From an uncultured Bacteroidales bacterium (GTDB lineage: Bacteria; Bacteroidota; Bacteroidia; Bacteroidales; P3): 64,000 bases of DNA. Positions 36,279 to 45,735 of the stretch are shown here, piece after piece; positions within the stretch are counted from its first letter, which is position 1; each line of letters opens with the position of its first letter. The position numbers were made by a program, and so were the translations under genes. The DNA lies in the NCBI GenBank assembly GCA_944320465.1, contig CALUHO010000009.1, positions 1 through 64,000 on the forward strand, given 5' to 3'. The notes beneath the pieces were generated by a model. That model was not told where the DNA came from. It did no database searches and worked only from the letters and a program-made list of their open reading frames with translations.

Positions 36279-37394
36279 ATGAACGATTGTAAAACCGTAA
36301 CATTAAGAACACGTCCTTTGAAAAACAGGATGCTGTCGTTTTATCTGGATTATTATCCTGGGTATAGAGACAAGGAAACAATGAAAGTTATCCGTCATGA
36401 ATCGCTTGGCATTTATATATATGCCAATCCGAAGAACAAGCGGGAACAGGATTTCAACGAGGTAATGGCCGAGAAGGCTGAAGCCATCCGTTGCCGCAGG
36501 TTCGAGTCGGTAGTGAATGAACGGTATGATTTCTTCGACAAGTACAAACTCAAGGCTGATTTCCTGGAGTATTTCCGTAATCAGCTCCGTAAACATGACC
36601 CAAAGTGGGAATTTGTCTATCTCCATTTCAGCAACTTCGTGCATGGGAAATGTACTTTTGAGGAACTCGACATTGATCTCTGCAACAAGTTCCGTGAGTA
36701 CCTGTTGACGGCAAAGAAACTCAAGCGTAACGGACACATCACACGAAACTCCGCATCGGGATATTGGTCCACATTCAGGGGACTTCTGAAAATCCTCTAC
36801 CGTAACGGACTGATCCGCAACAACGTCAACGACTTCCTCGAAAAGATCGAGACCGAGGATGTAGTCAAGGATTATCTTTCAGTAGAAGAACTCTACAAGC
36901 TGGCCGAGACACCCTGCAAGAAGCCAGTGCTGAAGACGGCATCGCTCTTTTCGTGCATGACCAGCCTGCGCATCAGCGACATCCTCGCCCTCTGCTGGGA
37001 GGACATCGTGGACTATTCGGCCGGTGGCAAGTGCGTACACATCATCACCAAGAAGAACCGCTCCGAGGACATCATCCCCATCAGCGAGGAAGCACTGGAC
37101 CTGATTGGCTACAGCCCTGACAAGCGGGGAATGGTATTCAAGGGATTACAGCGCTGCTGGACCCAAACCTACATGAAAGGGTGGATCCGTTCGGCTGGAA
37201 TCACCAAGAAGATTACATTCCACTCCTATCGTAGAACATTCGCTACGCTGCAAGCGGCTGCCGGAACGGACATCCGTACCATACAAAGCATGATGGCTCA
37301 CAAGAGTATAACCACAACCCAAAGGTACATGAAAGTAGTGGACAGCAACAAGCGTGAAGCCAGCAAGAAAATCACCCTGATGCGGAAAGACTGA
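36279..37394 (+). CDS. int: Tyrosine-recombinase integrase of the island
   Basis: The Met at 36279 gives 371 residues. The arrangement is that of Bacteroidota phage-type integrases: an N-terminal arm-binding segment, a SAM-like domain (residues ~95-190) and a catalytic domain. Catalytic residues are Arg in TSLRISDIL, HSYRRTFAT, AHKSITTTQ and the nucleophile Tyr in RYMKV. It lies near the mnmE junction, as expected for an element that integrates there. The gene appears intact. Confidence 0.93.
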   Translation: MNDCKTVTLRTRPLKNRMLSFYLDYYPGYRDKETMKVIRHESLGIYIYANPKNKREQDFNEVMAEKAEAIRCRRFESVVNERYDFFDKYKLKADFLEYFRNQLRKHDPKWEFVYLHFSNFVHGKCTFEELDIDLCNKFREYLLTAKKLKRNGHITRNSASGYWSTFRGLLKILYRNGLIRNNVNDFLEKIETEDVVKDYLSVEELYKLAETPCKKPVLKTASLFSCMTSLRISDILALCWEDIVDYSAGGKCVHIITKKNRSEDIIPISEEALDLIGYSPDKRGMVFKGLQRCWTQTYMKGWIRSAGITKKITFHSYRRTFATLQAAAGTDIRTIQSMMAHKSITTTQRYMKVVDSNKREASKKITLMRKD

Positions 37395-37562
37395 CAGGCA
37401 TTTTGACCACCTGTTTTAGCGGATATAGTTTGATTTTGAGCGAAAAATCGGACTATATCCGTAATTTTTGTGTAAAATCGGACTATTATAACTCATTATT
37501 TATCAGTATCTGGAATAACGCACATAACTTTGACGTACAGTAATTCCAAATAGTGATAGAAG

Positions 37563-38468
37563 ATGACAAATACAGAACAAATCCGAACTAAGAAAATAAG
37601 TTTTATCCTTGCGCTATCCGTTATCATTTTTGCGGCCATAGCCACTTATTTTACCCTTTGCCATGACATCAACATCATGCGCATAACAACTCCTGTAATT
37701 CTCGGACTGGCGATGTCCATCATATTGTGTGGAGTCCTGCAGAAATTTTTCTATAATTGGCTGACGAAAAATCCCATCCACTTCTATTTTGGTGAACAAT
37801 CCTCTCCTGTCATAGAATCAGAGAGCACCACAGAGCCTGTTTGTATTGCCGAAACAAAACCCGAGCAACTTCACCATGTGGTTCGAAATACCACAGAGCC
37901 TGTTTGTATTGCCGAAACACTCCCTACCGAACAACTGGTGGATTCTTCTGAACAGGAGTATTCTCCATCCGCACAGTCAAATCAAGAGCATGTCGTCCCC
38001 GATTGTTCCAATGAATCTCATTTAGAAAAGTATGATTCCATTCTGGAAGAACTCAAAGAGAAAGAATTGAAAAGGCAAGTAAAAGTTATGGATGCGATTC
38101 GGGAATATGTAACCATCAAGACTGCCCCCTATCTCTCCAAAGAGGCTATAGCGACTCTCATTTCCAATATTGAGTACATGGCTTGTGATCAGCCGGAGCT
38201 CTACAAACCGATTCGTTCCAATATTGACAATCCGCTACGGTCACCGGGACTTCGTCATCTGGCGTGGAATGTAGGTGAACGATTGAGAGTACCGTTGGCG
38301 AAAAGAGCCGTCTTTATCAAAGAATCATTTCCATACGAACTTGAAAACGCGAGTCATGAATATCTCAGGCTTAATTTGCGGGATCAGGTAGCAAGTCAGA
38401 TTCCAATTGATGTACCTGAAAAGGGGGACTATCGCTTCCATTTGGAAACAGATAACGATGAGTCGTAA
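37563..38468 (+). CDS. Island membrane protein with repeated TEPVCIAET motif
   Basis: I do not recognise this 301-residue protein. Two hydrophobic helices lie near residues 13-40 and 46-68, and the rest is cytoplasmic or exposed. TEPVCIAET occurs twice (about residues 90 and 113), encoded by a near-identical 30-bp DNA repeat at 37828 and 37891. A Glu/Lys-rich stretch at ~155-180 is likely a coiled coil (ILEELKEKELKRQVKV). The C-terminal ~110 residues look like a globular helical domain. It lies between the integrase and the HTH gene, where such elements often carry accessory genes. Confidence 0.6.
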   Translation: MTNTEQIRTKKISFILALSVIIFAAIATYFTLCHDINIMRITTPVILGLAMSIILCGVLQKFFYNWLTKNPIHFYFGEQSSPVIESESTTEPVCIAETKPEQLHHVVRNTTEPVCIAETLPTEQLVDSSEQEYSPSAQSNQEHVVPDCSNESHLEKYDSILEELKEKELKRQVKVMDAIREYVTIKTAPYLSKEAIATLISNIEYMACDQPELYKPIRSNIDNPLRSPGLRHLAWNVGERLRVPLAKRAVFIKESFPYELENASHEYLRLNLRDQVASQIPIDVPEKGDYRFHLETDNDES

Positions 38469-38569
38469 CAAAAAACGTATGCAGATGAAATAATTAATCC
38501 GGTCTGTATTGTTCTGCAAAGCTTCATTGGGTTGGTTCGCAGCATGTTAAACGATTAAAAAGTTATAAT

Positions 38570-38944
38570 ATGAAAACAGACCAACTTACATTCAATTACT
38601 TGCCGGCAGTAGTCGGTGAACTTTGCGACCGGATAGCAAGCATGGAAAATCTGCTGACAGAAAAACTGTCCAAGCAGCATGAAGCCAAAGAAAACACGCA
38701 CGTCCCCATGACCGTGCAGGAAGCTTGCGCCTATCTCAAAATGCCGTTATCGACCTTTTATTACAAGGTCAAAAAAGATGATATTCCAGTCATCAAGCAA
38801 GGGAAACATCTATACATTTACCGGGATGAACTGGACAAATGGCTGGAATCCTCCCGAAAGAATCCGGCTCCGCAAACTTTCGAGGAAGAGAACGAAGCCA
38901 TGCTCGCTTCCCATCGCCGTAAACCTAACCTTAAAAACTGGTAA
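38570..38944 (+). CDS. Excisionase-like HTH protein
   Basis: The 124-residue protein has a central helix-turn-helix of the HTH_17 (MerR-like) class (MTVQEACAYLKMPLSTFYYKVKKDDIP, then a wing KQGKHLYIYRDELDKWLE). Such proteins precede the RepA-like gene in many Bacteroidota mobilizable elements and act as excision or replication regulators. The stop overlaps the next start by one base (TAATG), so translation is coupled to the ATPase. Confidence 0.85.
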   Translation: MKTDQLTFNYLPAVVGELCDRIASMENLLTEKLSKQHEAKENTHVPMTVQEACAYLKMPLSTFYYKVKKDDIPVIKQGKHLYIYRDELDKWLESSRKNPAPQTFEEENEAMLASHRRKPNLKNW

Positions 38945-40017
38945 TGATGGAGAAGACGGACGAAACGATACCTTCACGTGAGGAACTGGCAGTTTTTATA
39001 GAGGAAGCAGCCGTGAGCGTCACGAATAACTATGAAGAGGCGCCGGCGGTGTTGATGGTGGATGATGCTGTTATAGGCACATTGGGAAATTTCAGCGCTT
39101 CCATCGGGAAAGCCAAAAGCAAGAAGACTTTCAACGTTTCGGCCATTGCCGCATCAGCATTGAGTGGCCGCACTGTTCTTCGTTACCGTTCCATGTTCCC
39201 CGAGAACAAGAGGAAGATTCTGTATATCGACACGGAACAGGGACGCCATCATTGTCAACAGGTACTGAAGCGCATCCTGCGTTTGGCGGAAATGCCGGAT
39301 GACATGGTGCCGGAAAATCTGATCATGTTGTCTCTGCGCAAGTTTGCACCAAGAGTGCGTCTGTTGATAGTCGAAGAAGCTATCGGCACCACACCTGATT
39401 TGGGTCTGGTCATTATAGATGGCATCCGTGATTTCCTTTACGACATCAATTCATCCAGTGAATCTACCGAAGTTATCTCGAAATTCATGCAGTGGACGGA
39501 CGACAAACAAATCCATATCCATACTGTCCTGCATCAGAACAAGAATGATGAACATGCGCGTGGTCACATCGGCACGGAACTCAACAACAAGGCGGAAACC
39601 ATCCTGCAGGTAGAAGTGGACAAAGAGGACAAAGCCATAAGCGTGGTCGAAGCCGTGCACATCCGGGACCGGGACTTTGAACCTTTCGCTTTCCGCATAA
39701 ACGAAGATGTCCTGCCCGAACTGGTAGAACCATATCTGTCCAAAGAGAAGAAGAGCGGGCGACCAACCAAAGAACCGTTCGATCCGGAGAGGGAGATTCC
39801 AGAGACTGTACATCGTGCTGCAGTGGATGCCGCTTTTACCAATGGCAATATCGGCAGTTACGATGACTACCTGGAACGTCTGAAGGAAGCTTACGGATTG
39901 CACAATGTAAAGCTCGGCTACAACAAGGCTGTCAAAGTAGCCACCTTTCTTGGCAACAAGCAGATGGTCATAAAGGAGGGGAAAAATTATATTCTCAATC
40001 CAGAATACCATTACTGA
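38944..40017 (+). CDS. RepA-like RecA-fold ATPase of the mobilizable element
   Basis: The 357-residue protein has a degenerate Walker A (SIGKAKSKKTF, where the expected G before KT is K), a Walker B in LGLVIIDGIRDF and the HQNKNDEHARGHIG loop of RepA-type hexameric helicases. It probably helps replicate the excised circle or unwind it during transfer. It is translationally coupled to the HTH gene. The C-terminal ~90 residues may form a winged helix. Confidence 0.75.
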   Translation: MMEKTDETIPSREELAVFIEEAAVSVTNNYEEAPAVLMVDDAVIGTLGNFSASIGKAKSKKTFNVSAIAASALSGRTVLRYRSMFPENKRKILYIDTEQGRHHCQQVLKRILRLAEMPDDMVPENLIMLSLRKFAPRVRLLIVEEAIGTTPDLGLVIIDGIRDFLYDINSSSESTEVISKFMQWTDDKQIHIHTVLHQNKNDEHARGHIGTELNNKAETILQVEVDKEDKAISVVEAVHIRDRDFEPFAFRINEDVLPELVEPYLSKEKKSGRPTKEPFDPEREIPETVHRAAVDAAFTNGNIGSYDDYLERLKEAYGLHNVKLGYNKAVKVATFLGNKQMVIKEGKNYILNPEYHY

Positions 40018-40333
40018 GTACAACTTTACTTTATTGCAGGGGCGTATATATTAGAATAAAGCAAAGTCGGCAGGAAATCACCATGTGAGATACTCATTTT
40101 CTCCCCTCTTTTAGTGGATAATAATATCCTGCATTTCCTTGTCCAAGTGCCAATTCATTATACGCATCCGATATGGCTTGCGGGGAAGGATAAACAGGTA
40201 ACTGTTTCGAGATATGCCAAGGTATAACCTCACTGCGTTGCGGTTGTACATTGGCGCTCTTGCCGGCTTCCATTTGTTGCCGGTACGCTGCTCGCAGGCT
40301 CGCACCTTTTCAACCATTATAACAACGATTCAA
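40018..40333. other. Candidate oriT region
   Basis: A 316-base gap between the RepA-like and MobC-like genes, the usual place of oriT in such modules. It is richer in GC than neighbours and contains repeated TTGCCGGC/TTGCCGGT and small inverted repeats. No nick motif can be assigned from sequence alone. Confidence 0.35.
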
Positions 40334-40753
40334 ATGAAAGAAGATATTGTCAATACATCAGCTTCCCCGAAAGAAACAAGAAGCGTCTTTGTCGGGGCAA
40401 AAGTCACTCCCAGCCAGAGAGACCATATAAAATCACTGGCCGAACAATGCGGCATGACCGTAAGCGACTACATATTGTCATGTGCGTATAACTTCAAGCC
40501 CAAAGCGAGGCTTACGAAAGAAGAGGCGGCACTGCTGCAGAATCTGGACAATTGTCGGTCTGATCTCGTAAAATATACCTCCGCACTTCACGGAATGTCC
40601 ACAAAGCAGCGGATGGTAATGTTCAATCAGATTCCGTTCATGGTCGGCTGGCTCGGAGAACTTTCCAATGTTGCCGAAGGCGTCTGCCAATTCCTGGAAG
40701 CCGTAAAGGAGAAAAACAGAATTCCGTCCAACCCTCAATCCGAAGAAAAATGA
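40334..40753 (+). CDS. MobC-like mobilization accessory protein
   Basis: The Met at 40334 gives 139 residues. The N-terminal part (KVTPSQRDHIKSLAEQCGMTVSDYILSCA) resembles a ribbon-helix-helix DNA-binding domain. The rest is helical and matches Bacteroidota MobA/MobC relaxosome proteins. It would bind oriT and load the relaxase. Its stop overlaps the relaxase start by four bases (ATGA). Confidence 0.8.
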   Translation: MKEDIVNTSASPKETRSVFVGAKVTPSQRDHIKSLAEQCGMTVSDYILSCAYNFKPKARLTKEEAALLQNLDNCRSDLVKYTSALHGMSTKQRMVMFNQIPFMVGWLGELSNVAEGVCQFLEAVKEKNRIPSNPQSEEK

Positions 40754-41958
40754 TTGCAAAAGCCAAAGCCATATCTTACGGTATCAATGACCTTCGTTAT
40801 ATTACTGGCGAATCAAAGCACAAGAAGCATCCGGAAAAAATATATCGGGTATTGGACAATCTGTTGCCCCCGGAACTGGACGCTATGGGGATATGGAACT
40901 CCATGCAATTGACCCTTTCCCAGCATCGGCCGATAAAGAATTCCATAATCAGAATAGAGTTGAGTCCATCGCCTGAGCATACCAGTTTCTATGACATTGA
41001 GGACTGGCAAAAGCTCTGGCACGAATTCGTCGAAGAGTTCGACAAACAAACGATTACCGGCAAGGACGGGAAAGTCCGTTCCAGCCCGACCAATCTGGCC
41101 AACAGCAAATATACGGTTTACCTGCACATGGAATCCAAAGGGAAAGTTCCCCATCTCCATGCCGCAATTTGCCGCTTTGATGAAAACGGGAACATCAACA
41201 ATGACCATAACATTCATCTTCGGGCACAACGTGCAGCCGAGCGAGTTGCAGTGAAACGTGGCTGGAAGACTGCGGAAGAAATCCGAAGTCGCAACATTCC
41301 GGAAGTAAGCAGAGAGTGCATGGAGGTATTGAGAACCATGCCATCGTGGTCATGGGAAGAATACAAGAAGGCACTTGCCCGGAGAGGCTATTCCGTATAT
41401 GAACGGAAAGATAAGAAAGATATTCTCCGTGGATATGCAATCCTCAAAGGAAATACCAAATACAAGGCCTCCGAACTGGGAGTAGCACGTAACCTGATGA
41501 TTTCGAAGCTTCCCCGAACTTGGCAAAAGCTCCACTACCGGGAGAGGCTTGCCGCTCAGGTCAATACTTATCAGAGCTATCGGCCGGAACCTGTTCAAAG
41601 ACCGGCAGCCGATATGGATTATACCCACTATCGTTCCGGATCGGTGTCCTACACGCTTTCTTCCCATGGCGGAACGGAACAGCGTTTCTATATTCCGGAG
41701 CGGGTACTTGACTATTTCAACGAAGAATTCGACTACCGGAAGGTTGCCAACAGCAGTGAGCTGACCGACATAGCAGTAGCACTCTTTGTCGGGATGCTTG
41801 AAACACCCGCCGTATCTACCGGAGGTGGTGGCGGAGGTTCGCAAAGCGATCTTCCCTGGCGGGACAAGGAAGATGATGACCTGCAATGGGCCCGCCGCTG
41901 CGCACGTGCTGCTACCCTCCTATTGGGCAAGAAACCGAGAACAGGATTAAGACGATAA
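40750..41958 (+). CDS. Relaxase / mobilization nuclease
   Basis: The 402-residue protein carries the HUH-type metal motif HLHAAICRF (His135, His137) followed by NNDHNIH, and an N-terminal region with possible catalytic Tyr residues. It nicks oriT and leads the strand during conjugal mobilization by a helper element. The C-terminal third has a Gly-rich linker (near residue 358) and a basic tail. It overlaps the mobC-like gene by four bases and looks intact. Confidence 0.88.
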   Translation: MIAKAKAISYGINDLRYITGESKHKKHPEKIYRVLDNLLPPELDAMGIWNSMQLTLSQHRPIKNSIIRIELSPSPEHTSFYDIEDWQKLWHEFVEEFDKQTITGKDGKVRSSPTNLANSKYTVYLHMESKGKVPHLHAAICRFDENGNINNDHNIHLRAQRAAERVAVKRGWKTAEEIRSRNIPEVSRECMEVLRTMPSWSWEEYKKALARRGYSVYERKDKKDILRGYAILKGNTKYKASELGVARNLMISKLPRTWQKLHYRERLAAQVNTYQSYRPEPVQRPAADMDYTHYRSGSVSYTLSSHGGTEQRFYIPERVLDYFNEEFDYRKVANSSELTDIAVALFVGMLETPAVSTGGGGGGSQSDLPWRDKEDDDLQWARRCARAATLLLGKKPRTGLRR

Positions 41959-41962
41959 AGTC

Positions 41963-42092
41963 ATGGAACAGTCATACAAAAAGCGGCCACCTCGTGCGAC
42001 CGTTAATAATCCGTCAGGATTGTTGGATATGGGGGAAATTTATTTTATAAATCTGGTAAATTTATCTACAACCAGCATTTGTCTGTTCTGCT
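41963..42092 (+). pseudogene. Truncated 5' fragment of an unknown mobilization-module gene
   Basis: A frame opens right after the relaxase with MEQSYKKRPPRATVNNPSG and then loses similarity to element genes after about 25 codons, ending at a TGA within AT-rich sequence. It looks like the start of the next gene of the module, cut off where the AT-rich cargo was joined. Confidence 0.4.
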
Positions 42093-42515
42093 TATGATAA
42101 TGATATTTCATCACGAGAAATTGCATTGGTAAAAAACTGGAGCGACAAAAGCAACTTCTTTAGTGATATCAATGTTGAATCAAAACTTAATGAGTATGTT
42201 AAGTCAATAAATAAATATGGTAAAAGATTTATTGAAGACTTTTTAATTTTGCTAAAGACTGATCAATTCACTTCTGAATAACAATTGGAAATTATTAGAA
42301 TTGCTATTGGTGTAATCGAAGCTGATGGGCAAATCTTGTATTCAGAAGTGAAGTTTTTCAATAAATTACGCTCATGTTTAAGTATATCTGACGATGCCAT
42401 TCTTGAAATAATGCCTGATAAAGAAGACTATCTTCTTCCAGACATTAAAACATCAGAATTTGTATTTAATGAAGATATTAAGTTTGCAGAAATTATTCTA
42501 AATCAAGATTTGTAA
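42087..42515 (+). pseudogene. TerB-domain-like gene fragment with a nonsense codon
   Basis: One frame reads SAYDNDISSREIALVKNWSD onward for 64 codons, hits TAA at 42279, and continues in the same frame with QLEIIRIAIGVIEADGQILY and VKFFNKLRSCLSISDDAI to a stop at 42515. The second half has the TerB (tellurite-resistance-associated) pattern of an acidic helix-loop with D-G-x-I-x-x-x-E. The first part and start codon are missing. The nonsense change plus lost 5' end mark it as inactive, unless the 3' part is restarted at TTG 42285. Confidence 0.65.
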
Positions 42516-42533
42516 ATTATATGCACTCATATC

Positions 42534-43484
42534 GAAGTGATTTAAACTTTTTGTTTTCGTGAAATTTTCTTCAGTAACAAAACTGCAAATGCCAAGTAAT
42601 TCCAAGACATCCAACTTGAAACTGTTGTATCGAATCGGTTCAGTAGCGTCCTGAAACTGTCCATCCAAGCGTTGGTTCGTTCGATGGAATACCTTTCATC
42701 ATACAGTTCATCATCAACAAAGATGTCATCGGCATTTTCTCTCCGTTTATTGATGCAGATGTTTGCGATGATCTCTTTTTCACCCAGGAAACCACGTAAG
42801 ACATCACAATCGAATCCGGCATCGGCATTGAGGAAAAGACCATCAACCCGGATATGGGATTTCTCAAGGTCGTTGAACATGTCACCGATGACCTTTTCTA
42901 TGTCATGTACGTCATGGTGTTCGCCAGATTTCGGAGAAGACATGGCAATCGGAAGTCCTTGCCTGTCTGTCAGGTAGAGTGCGTTGGTCGTCTTCCGTTT
43001 CTTCCGTCCCTGGTATCCGACTTCTTCACCGCCACGGAGTGCAGCCGTGTGGCTCCCGTCCAAATCCACGCTGGACATGTCCAACTCATTGCGGTGTTTG
43101 TCAAGCAACCTGACCCACATGGATTTCCACTCGCCCGACTTGCTCCATTTGTTGTAATGGTGATACACGGCACCATAGCTCAGTACCTTGCCGCTAAACA
43201 GGGCTTCCACAGGAAGGAACGCCCATTGACAACCGGTCTTCAACTTGTACAAGATGGCGTTTACCACCTCTATGAGACAACTTTGAGTGGCATAACCACG
43301 TTTTGCCTTGGAAAGATGAGGCAATATTTCATTTTTTATCGTATCTTTGTCGAGCACAGTGTACATTGGACTTTCACTATATATGAGTTTGGTCACCCAT
43401 AATATAAGGAATAATTCAATTTGTACGCTGTGCTTTAACATTTTGATACGATTTTAAGAGAATGAAATAAGTTTAAATCACTTC
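42534..43484 (-). mobile_element. IS5-family insertion sequence
   Basis: GAAGTGATTTAAAC at 42534-42547 faces GTTTAAATCACTTC at 43471-43484, giving perfect 14-bp terminal inverted repeats around a single transposase gene. A clear target duplication is not visible (ATC left, ATT right). About 951 bp. Confidence 0.8.
42542..43441 (-). CDS. IS5-family transposase (ISL2/IS1031-like)
   Basis: The 299-residue DDE transposase has its catalytic residues in SSVDLDGSHT (D), LNADAGFDCD (D) and RYSIERTNAWMD (E with the Y-2-R-3-E form). The N-terminal domain (LPHLSKAKRGY, GCQWAFLP) is the DUF4096-type domain of the IS5 superfamily. A Met at 43366 (MYTVLDKD) is an alternative start that removes a hydrophobic leader. 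The gene fills its IS and looks complete. Confidence 0.88.
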   Translation of the reverse strand: MLKHSVQIELFLILWVTKLIYSESPMYTVLDKDTIKNEILPHLSKAKRGYATQSCLIEVVNAILYKLKTGCQWAFLPVEALFSGKVLSYGAVYHHYNKWSKSGEWKSMWVRLLDKHRNELDMSSVDLDGSHTAALRGGEEVGYQGRKKRKTTNALYLTDRQGLPIAMSSPKSGEHHDVHDIEKVIGDMFNDLEKSHIRVDGLFLNADAGFDCDVLRGFLGEKEIIANICINKRRENADDIFVDDELYDERYSIERTNAWMDSFRTLLNRFDTTVSSWMSWNYLAFAVLLLKKISRKQKV

Positions 43485-43565
43485 ATTGTCCACAATTTTA
43501 GAGAAAAGAAGTGATGCATATGTTTAAATTCAATTAACTCTGTGGAGTGTTTAACGAACAAAACT

Positions 43566-44642
43566 ATGGATGATTCTAATAACAAAGGCTGCTTAATAAT
43601 TTTACTAATAGTGATTACAGTAGGGGTAATCATAGCAATAGCTAATACGAATTCAAATAATCAATCAAATTATTCTTCTAATAGCTATAGTTCCTCTCAA
43701 ACAACAGAAGAATTTATTAGTTACCCTAGCAATGGAAGGTATAATAAATACTTTGATGCAGATTGGAATATAGTTCACTATAAAAGTCAAGCTTCATTTT
43801 ACAGGTCTGCCTATTACAGAGATGGGGTTCCTGATCCAGATAGTTTAGCTATAGACTATTATATAACAGGCGAAAAACAAGGAGAAGAATATCTGATTTC
43901 TGAAACGCCAGATAAGGCTAATGGTAAGATGAAAATATTCTATAAAAGCGGCAAACTAAGTGCTGAGCATACTTATAGAATGGGAGTTCCTCATGGCACA
44001 TTCAAAGGATATTGGGAGAATGGCAACCTTAATTATACTATACCATTTTCAAATGGTCAGAAAAACGGAACCCAAATTTATTATTACGAAAATGGTCAAG
44101 TTAGTTCTAAAGTACAATATAAGAATGATGTGCCTAATGGTACTGCTTATTTTTACTATGACAATGGTCAATTAAAAGAAGTTGGATCTTATAAAAACGG
44201 CACATTAGAGGGGGCTTATAAAAGCTATTACCCTAATGGAAGACTTCAGAGTCAAGGTAAATTTAGAAATGGAAAGGAATCAGGTATTTGGTATTTCTAT
44301 GATCAGAATGGTTACTATAACACAAGAGATTTAGATGCAGAGACAGTAGTCCAACAGCAGTATAACAATCCTTTATATAATCAAAGAGCAACAACCAGAT
44401 CAGCGACTCCTGATGACGCTTATGATGAAGGATATGACAATGGATACAATCAAGGATATGAAGATGGAAGAAAAGGAAGGAATTATGAATATGGATATGA
44501 TGCTTCCACTAGCTATTATGATTATTACGAAACAAGATATAAAGAAGGATATGCCTCAGGTTATGAAGATGGATATTATTCTGGAAAGAACGAATATGAA
44601 GATGTGTTAGAAGAAGAGGAAGATGATGATGGCTGGTGGTAA
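43566..44642 (+). CDS. Membrane-anchored MORN-repeat protein with Gly-Tyr-rich tail
   Basis: The start at 43566 gives 358 residues: an N-terminal hydrophobic helix (GCLIILLIVITVGVIIAIA), a Ser/Asn linker and at least five MORN_2-type repeats of ~23 residues (pattern YYENGQ-x-KNG). A C-terminal stretch of repeated D-x-GYDxGYxxGYEDG units and an acidic end follow. MORN_2 (YwqK-type) repeats are found in immunity-like and effector-associated proteins. The GYxDGY tail recalls Yae1-like repeats. Strong AT bias and repeat content set it apart from the backbone. Function not assigned. Confidence 0.65.
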   Translation: MDDSNNKGCLIILLIVITVGVIIAIANTNSNNQSNYSSNSYSSSQTTEEFISYPSNGRYNKYFDADWNIVHYKSQASFYRSAYYRDGVPDPDSLAIDYYITGEKQGEEYLISETPDKANGKMKIFYKSGKLSAEHTYRMGVPHGTFKGYWENGNLNYTIPFSNGQKNGTQIYYYENGQVSSKVQYKNDVPNGTAYFYYDNGQLKEVGSYKNGTLEGAYKSYYPNGRLQSQGKFRNGKESGIWYFYDQNGYYNTRDLDAETVVQQQYNNPLYNQRATTRSATPDDAYDEGYDNGYNQGYEDGRKGRNYEYGYDASTSYYDYYETRYKEGYASGYEDGYYSGKNEYEDVLEEEEDDDGWW

Positions 44643-44910
44643 ATCTTAGCGATAAAAAATAAAATACCAATAAGTGAGAGGCAAAGGTCTCTCGCCCTAT
44701 TTGTATTTATTTTGCGGCTCCAATGGTATAAGGAATTATATTGTTTCTAAAACATCTACGCCCATTATATATAAATTAAAAAACAGTATGAGGTATTACA
44801 CTCCCTATCCCACCCTAAAGTCGGACAACGGGTAAACCTAGTAATAGAACTGCGTATTTTGACAAATGGACAAATGTGAATCGAATTCTAACTAAAGGAT
44901 AAGTAAATAT
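44643..44910. other. AT-rich intergenic region
   Basis: No gene. A small hairpin (GAGAGG-caaag-g-TCTCTC, near 44676) may terminate the MORN-repeat gene. The rest is featureless. Confidence 0.4.
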
Positions 44911-45516
44911 ATGAAATACAAAAATACAGAGAAAGAGATCATTAAGGCCTTAGTAAAATATGGAGGCAAAGCTGGAACTATAGCAGATGCTCTGACGCAA
45001 AGTAACGTATTAGAACGCCATGGTGTCGTTATTGTACCTAAGGGATATGAATTCTTTGCCTTTTTTGATAAAAGGATTTACCATGATTGGGATAATATCG
45101 GATATCTGGCTGAACTTCTCTCTGTTATTGATTCGTTATTAACTAGCCGCGATATCCTTCTGATATCTCAAAAGGGGTCATGCCATGTAATTGGTAAAAA
45201 ACAAGCTGAATATATAAAATTGAATGTTATACTAATCGACAGAAAGGATTACATTGTTACCGAAGGCATTGATGGACCTAATTACTTCAATTCAAACAAA
45301 CAGCAAGCATATTGGCCTAACACATTTCCAGATAATCACTTCAAATTTCCTGTAAGCAAATTAGCATACTCATACTCCATAAGTCAGGAACTTAAAGAAC
45401 TAGTGAAACACAATTTTAAATCAGAAGAAGAGATACGTTTCAGTAAACAGCAGTTTGTCGCATGGTTCGCCATTGGAGTGTCTCTACTTCTTGGTATACT
45501 GGGCGTTATCTTTTAA
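44911..45516 (+). CDS. Unknown tail-anchored island protein
   Basis: I do not recognise the family. The 201-residue protein has an alternating alpha/beta N-terminal region of about 175 residues and a single C-terminal hydrophobic helix (FVAWFAIGVSLLLGILGVIF) ending at the stop, so the globular domain would face the cytoplasm from the membrane. It lies 219 bases upstream of the HEXXH protein on the same strand. The AT-rich composition matches neighbouring cargo. The pairing with its neighbour is only positional. Confidence 0.55.
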   Translation: MKYKNTEKEIIKALVKYGGKAGTIADALTQSNVLERHGVVIVPKGYEFFAFFDKRIYHDWDNIGYLAELLSVIDSLLTSRDILLISQKGSCHVIGKKQAEYIKLNVILIDRKDYIVTEGIDGPNYFNSNKQQAYWPNTFPDNHFKFPVSKLAYSYSISQELKELVKHNFKSEEEIRFSKQQFVAWFAIGVSLLLGILGVIF

Positions 45517-45735
45517 AATATCAATTTACATTAGAGTTCACATGCCAAGGTTTACCCTAGCTACTAATTCTACTAATGGGGAATATAGGATAACATAGAT
45601 TATAAGAAACTAACCGCATCTTAGAATATTTCCAATTACATTTTAGGATGTGATTAAGCAAAATGACATTAAAACCACTAATTCATTATATTAATCATAA
45701 TTGCTATAAAGTCTGTCACTATAATTTCTAAGTAA

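Noticed and set aside
42534-43484. Target duplication of the IS5-family element
   Set aside because: The flanking bases ATC and ATT do not match, so no duplication is claimed.
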